A stretch of DNA of 64,000 nt, taken from contig CM066987.1 of NCBI GenBank assembly GCA_033977485.1, positions 84,935,588 through 84,999,587 of the forward strand, in the 5' to 3' direction. The notes below the pieces were generated by a model, which was given only the letters and a program-made list of their open reading frames with translations, searched no databases and was not told where the DNA came from. The position numbers were made by a program, and so were the translations under genes. Position 1 is the first letter of the stretch. Each line of letters opens with the position of its first letter. Positions 59,104-64,000 of the stretch are shown here, in pieces. Source of the DNA: Hydrangea macrophylla (Eukaryota; Streptophyta; Magnoliopsida; Cornales; Hydrangeaceae).

Positions 59104-60378
59104 GGTATGATTGAATCACATGTGATTGAAGTAAATTTTATAACGGATACTTCAAACACTTGGTGCATTGATTCTTGTGCAACTAACCATATCTGTAATT
59201 CATTGTAGGGATTCAGATCAACCAGAAGGTGCAGTGATGGAAAAATTGTACTTACTCTAGGTTCTAGCGCAACCGTATCTGCGGTTGCTATAGGAGTCAT
59301 AGCTTTAGAATTTCTAGACAATAAAGTTTTGATTTTATCAGATGTACTTTACGTCCCTTCAATGAGACATAATTTAATTTCAGTTTCTAATATATCGAAT
59401 AATGGTTTTTTTAATTTTTTTTATTTTGGAACTGAAGTTGTGATTAAAAGAAATAATTCTTTTATATGTTCTGGTGTTAAATCAAATGGATTGTATGTGA
59501 TTACTCCCAATATTTCTAAAGACTCTTGCATGGAACTTAATAACTCAGTGGTGACCATACCACCTAAAAGAAAGGAACCTTCTACTAATCCAACAAGGCT
59601 TTAGCATTTGAGGCTTGGCCATATCAATCTAAATAGGATTGGCGGACTAGTCAAAGAAGGGGTCTTAGGCAATTTGGTTCTCGACCCAATGGAAGTCTGC
59701 GAGTCTTGTCTAGAGGGTAAGATGACCAAAAGGCCCTTTCCTGCAAAGGAAAATAGAACCAATGTATTGTTGGAATTAGTTCATACTGATGTGTGTGGAC
59801 CAATAAATATTAGAGCAAGGGGTGGTTATGAGTATTTCATAACATTTACCGATGACCACTCTAGGTATGGATATGTGTACCTAATGCAGCACAAGTCTGA
59901 AGCCTTTGAAAAGTTCAAAGAGTTTAGGACTGAAGTGGAGAAGCAATTGGGCACATATATCAAGGCCATTCGATCTGATTGAGGTGGCGAATACCTCTCT
60001 AATGAGTTTATTGATCACCTCGTACAGAATGAGATTCTGTCATAGTTGATTGCACTTGGTACACCTCAGCAGAACGGTGTAGCGGAGAGAAGGAATCGGA
60101 CTCTTTTAGACATAACTAGGTCGATGATGAGTTATTCGGAGTTTCCATTATTCCTTTGGGGTTATGCTTTGGAAACCGCTGCATACATACTAAATCTAGT
60201 ACCAAGCAAATATGTTCTCAGGACACCACGGGAGACGTGGATTGGGCACAAGCCTTCTTTGCAACATCTCCGGATATGGGGGTGTCCGGCACATGTGCTG
60301 AAAGGAAAGATGAACAAATTAGATTCTAGATCGGAAGTATGTTACTTTGTAGGATATCCAAAGGGTACTTATGGATGA
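59104..60378 (+). pseudogene. Protease and integrase region of the copia element, multiple stops
   Basis: In frame with gag. Protease: WCIDSCATNHIC near 59162-59197 keeps the catalytic Asp but has Cys where the family has Gly. Stops at 59206 (TAG) and 59602 (TAG). The integrase zinc finger follows (HLRLGHINLNRI, then CESCLEGK), then the core: HTDVCGP, a TGA at 59980 just before GGEY, a TAG at 60043, then GTPQQNGVAERRNRTLL with the Glu. A TGA at 60376 closes this part. Integrase residues are otherwise well preserved. Most stops fit a single C-to-T or G-to-A change. Confidence 0.9.
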
Positions 60379-62237
60379 TATTTTTATGATCCAAGAGAAC
60401 AGAAAGTGTTTGTTAGTACAAATGCTGTCTTCTTGGAGGATGATTATATCATGAGCCATAAACCTAAGAGAAGGATAGATCTGAGAGAAATAGAAGGAGA
60501 GCCCTCAATCCTACCTGTAGTTGATAACGATGTAAATCAAGAAAATACCACTTCTTCATCCTTTTCCGCACCGATACCTCGTCGTAGTGGGAGGATTATC
60601 AGCTAACCTGATAGATACATGTTCTTAGGAGAAGTTTTTGAAGCTGTCTCCATGAAATCTGAATCTGATCCTGCCACATACAAAGGGGCAATGGCTAATG
60701 TTAATTCAGTTCATTGGGTTAAAGCTATGAAGGCTGAATTGGAATCTATGGATTCTAATCAGGTCTGGGATCTTGTAGAGCTTCCAGCCAACATTAAACC
60801 CATTGGCTGCAAGCGGGTCTACAAGAGAAAAAGAGGATCCGATGGAAAGGTTGAGACCTTTAAGGCAAGGCTTGTAGCGAAAGGTTATACTCAGAGAGAG
60901 GGCATTGACTATGAGGAAACCTTCTCGCCAGTGGCCATGCTCAAGTCCATCATGATACTCTTATCTATTGCAGCATGCCTAGATTATGAGATTTGGCAGA
61001 TGGACGTTAAGACTGCATTTTTGAATGGAAAATCTTGAGGAAGACATCTACATGCAGCAACCTTAAGGGTTCATAGCTGGTCGGAAAGGTAACTTGGTAT
61101 GCAAGTTGCAAAAGTCCATTTATGGGCTTAAGCAGACATCTAGGAGTTGGAACATCCGATTTGACCAAGCGGTCAAGTTGTTTGGTTTCATACAGAATCT
61201 GGATGAACCTTATGTATACAAGAAGTGTGAAGGAAAAGTGGTGGCTTTTCTTGTGCTTTACGTTGACGACATTCTACTCATTGAAAATGATGTAGCGGCA
61301 TTGTCCGGTCAAGGTTTGGCTAGCTAGTACATTCGATGTGAAGGATCTAGAAGAGGCGAGCTATATTCTTGGGATAAAGCTCTTTCGAGATCGTAAGCGA
61401 AAGATAATGGGATTATCTCAAGCTGGTTATATTGATAAGGTGCTGACTAGGTTTTCAATGGATAACTCAAAGAAAAGTTTGCTACCTTTCAGGCATGGTT
61501 TGGCGTTCTCCAAGGACCAGTGTCCTAAGACACAGGAGGAGAGGAATCGCATGTTAGGAATTCCCTACGCCTCGGTGGTGGAAAGTCTCATGTATGCAAT
61601 GTTATGCACTAGACCAGATATCTGCTATACCGTAGGCATGGTCAGCAGGTATCAATCGAATATAGGTCCAGAGCACTGGATAGCTGTTAAGCACATTCTT
61701 AAGTACTTGAGAAGGACTAAAGATTATATGCTTATATACGGCGGAAGTGAGTTAATTCCAGTGGGATACACTGACTCGGACTTTATGTCAGATAAAGATT
61801 CCAGGAAGTCGACGTCCGATCATCTCTTTACCTTGGGAGGTAGTGCTATCAGTTGGAGGAGCATTAAGTAGAAATGCATTGCAGACTCAACTACAGAAGA
61901 AGAGTATGTGGCTGCTTATGAAGCCGAAAAGGAAGCTGTTTGGCTCAAGAAGTTCCTTATGGAGCTCGAGGTGGTACCAGCGTCACTGTCACCTATTACG
62001 CTTTATTGTGATAATAGTGGGGCAGTGGCTCAGTCCAAGGAGCCAAGGAACCACGGAAAGGGGAAGCACGTAGAGCAGAAATATCATCTTATCCGAGATA
62101 TTGTTCAACATGGAGATGTGACTGTCACCAAGATTGCCACCGCTGACAATCTTGCTGATCCGTTTAAAAAGGCCTTGCCACCGAAGGTCTTTGATTGTCA
62201 TCTAGATAGTCTAAGTCTCAGATGTAATCCTGTATAA
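60379..62237 (+). pseudogene. RT and RNase H region of the copia element, stops and frameshifts
   Basis: A TAA at 60604 precedes the reverse transcriptase ([23 protein letters not shown]). A one-base shift near 61032 moves the frame; a TAA at 61064 follows, then YVDDILLI near 61260. A second shift near 61320 leads to the connection region (YILGIKLFRDR) and RNase H (YTDSDF, then TAG at 61869, EEEYVAAYEAEKEAVWLKK, LYCDNSGAVAQS, VEQKYHLIRD), ending in TAA at 62235-62237. All main motifs are recognisable but none of the enzyme can be made intact. Confidence 0.92.
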
Positions 62238-62246
62238 TTGTGAGTG

Positions 62247-62258
62247 CAAGTGGGAGTT
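62247..62258 (+). other. Polypurine tract of the copia element
   Basis: CAAGTGGGAGTT directly precedes the TGTTGGG start of the 3' LTR, ten bases after the pol stop. Confidence 0.85.
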
Positions 62259-63755
62259 TGTTGGGTTTGTCCCCTCAAACCATTACTTTATGTATTAGAC
62301 GTTAGCCATTTAATATATGGATATCAGCTTTGCATTTCATTATGCATGTTTCTTTCACGAGATGATTGTTTAATCCTTAAGTATCATATTAAGTAATTCG
62401 TGTATGTATGGGATGCATACAATGGATACAGATTACTATATTCATTGATACTTAGAACTTATCACAGTGGATGATGAGACTGGATATATCATCAGGTTTA
62501 CATTGTAGCATGATTGACTACCATTGGATAGAGTGATGAATCTCAATCACTAGAGTGTAACTCTTAGTTAATATGCTAGTGCTTATAGTGCATTGACGGA
62601 CCTGAGCTTTCCTATTGACACTTAAGGCTGTCAACAGTCAATAGGAACTCATAACTTATATAAGGTACGTGTTCTCAATCTTGAGACGATTATGAACACA
62701 GACTGTGGATATGACTGCTTTGACTTACCAATCAGTGAAGTCTATAAAAGATCAACACCTGGGTATCTTGGGTATGTCATGTTCATAAGGTTGTGAACAT
62801 ATAATGTCAAGATAGAATCTACCCTCTGATTCAGAGTAAGCATTCCCTTGAGTATGTCACCAAGTTGATTACTGAGTACTACAGTCTTGTTGATAAGAGT
62901 TATCAACATATTTGGTAATCATGAAAGGTGAGTGGGACTCAAGGAATTCAAGAAGTAATCATGATTCAGGTTGACAGTGACCGTTTATCCGACTACCTGA
63001 ATATGATTGCGAATGCTGATGGTAGAGGGACATTAGTACAACATACATGTCTAGTTATCGCTTCGGATATGTTCTTTTGCGTTGGAGTTCAGTTATCGTT
63101 TTATAGTGAAGTAAACGTTAACTGATTAGTCGATCAATTTGCTGATCAAAGAGTTTGGTCATGTGAATTAATCAACTGATCTGAGCCAATAATAAAGAGC
63201 TTAGGAGGTCCCACTCTTAGCTCCGCCAGGATGCTTGGAAAGGCACATGAGGATCTTGTCAAAGCAGGTTCGATCGATCGAAGTAGTCTCGATCGATTGA
63301 AATCTTGACATGTTCGATCGATTGAAAGTGCTTCGATCGATTGAAGGTTCGATCAATCGAGATAACTTCGATCGGTCGAACATAGGTCAGTTCTGGGAAT
63401 CTAAAAATAGGGCAACTGCGTACTGAATATTTCTAATCGTCATTTTTATACGTAAAAGCTGCAGAAACTATTTAGGTTTCCTAAAACCTTCTCTATTTTC
63501 TCTATTAGGGTTTCCACCAACCCTAGCCTCTTTGGGAGCATCCTCAGGAGTCATAAGAGTGAAGACCATCTAATGTAAGCTGCTGAAAGTTAGAGATTTC
63601 AGAATTGGGTTCAAGACACTAAGGTATAACTCTTGTCCCCTCTTGTACGCATCTATGGAATTGACGAGTAGTAGATCCTGGGCTACCAACAAGTTTTTGA
63701 AACATAATCTTTCCGCTATGTATTTAAATTGAAATTTAAACCTGTTTTTCCTTCA
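62259..63755 (+). repeat. 3' LTR of the copia element (1497 bp)
   Basis: TGTTGGGTTTGTCCCC to TTTTTCCTTCA. Full-length version of the shortened left LTR. It has the same CGATCGATCG-rich block at about 63268-63382 and a TATAAAAG at about 62744. Confidence 0.95.
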
Positions 63756-64000
63756 CCAACGGGACTCCAATCCGACAGCGGCACGCCGGCGACCCATCCC
63801 CCTACCTGCGGCTGTGGCTCAGTGAGTGAGGTATGATGTTGACATTACTCTCACATTCTCGATTTCTCTCTCTCAAGTCTCAACCTCTGGCTCTAATCTC
63901 TCTTGAATCTTACTTCTGTTCTATCACAGATCAAAGACCCAAGGGTTTTGAGTCTTTGACTTGAATCTTCATAATAATCACAGAGGTACCAACTGTTTTT
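63756..64000. other. Right flank of the copia insertion, no gene assigned
   Basis: Begins with the CCAAC duplication, then a GC-richer stretch (GACAGCGGCACGCCGGCGAC) and CT-rich sequence. It continues the CT-rich DNA left of the element at 54900-55155. It could be the 5' end of a gene running out of the window; not supported enough to call. Confidence 0.4.

Larger units (their letters stand above)
55161..63755 (+). mobile_element. Complete but decayed Ty1/copia retrotransposon, 8595 bp
   Basis: Flanked by exact CCAAC duplications (55156-55160 and 63756-63760). 5' LTR 55161-56586, primer-binding site 56589-56600, long leader, gag from 58249, then protease, integrase, RT and RNase H in the copia order, polypurine tract and 3' LTR 62259-63755. 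About ten stop codons and two frameshifts break the coding region. LTRs differ by about 4-5% over the 520 bp compared, making this the oldest of the three elements. Lineage within copia not assigned. Confidence 0.95.

Overview
The window is nuclear DNA of a flowering plant, probably a eudicot with an AT-rich, repeat-dense genome. The evidence is three plant-type LTR retrotransposons, Stowaway- and Tourist-type MITEs, hAT- and Mutator-like non-autonomous elements, short GT-AG introns and many CT/GA, AT and CA microsatellites. Species cannot be named from the sequence.

Layout. 1-18571 is one long Ty3/gypsy element of the Tat type: partial 5' LTR, primer-binding site, leader, a 2.1-thousand-codon gag-pol frame broken once in integrase, a 3.8 kb post-pol region with tandem arrays and antisense exons, a polypurine tract and a complete 3.56 kb 3' LTR. 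18572-30900 is intergenic DNA filled with small DNA transposons (Stowaway 21483, hAT 22484, Tourist 27913, 28705 and 28989) and a 1.28 kb solo LTR (24524). 30955-31380 is the one clear single-exon host gene, a small B3-like protein. 31381-44128 holds pieces of an unidentified minus-strand split gene (exons at 32015, 33751, 38557, probably 41001), whose introns carry two hAT-like elements, a Stowaway and local duplications. 44129-53552 is a complete Tekay/Del-type chromovirus with TTACT target duplications. 55161-63755 is a complete but heavily mutated Ty1/copia element with CCAAC target duplications. 63756-64000 is the interrupted flank.

The three retrotransposons differ in age. The LTRs of the Tat element differ by one base seen in about 2.7 kb plus a CA-repeat length change. 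Those of the chromovirus differ by about 1%, and those of the copia element by about 4-5% in the part compared. Damage follows the same order: one frameshift, then two stops plus a lost protease aspartate, then about ten stops and two frameshifts, mostly explicable as C-to-T or G-to-A changes.

The least expected signals are a phase-consistent pair of antisense exons behind pol in the Tat element, three polypurine-tract-like hairpins just after its integrase, and a minus-strand host gene visible only through splice signals and matching intron phases. All comparisons were made by eye; no alignment or database search was run.
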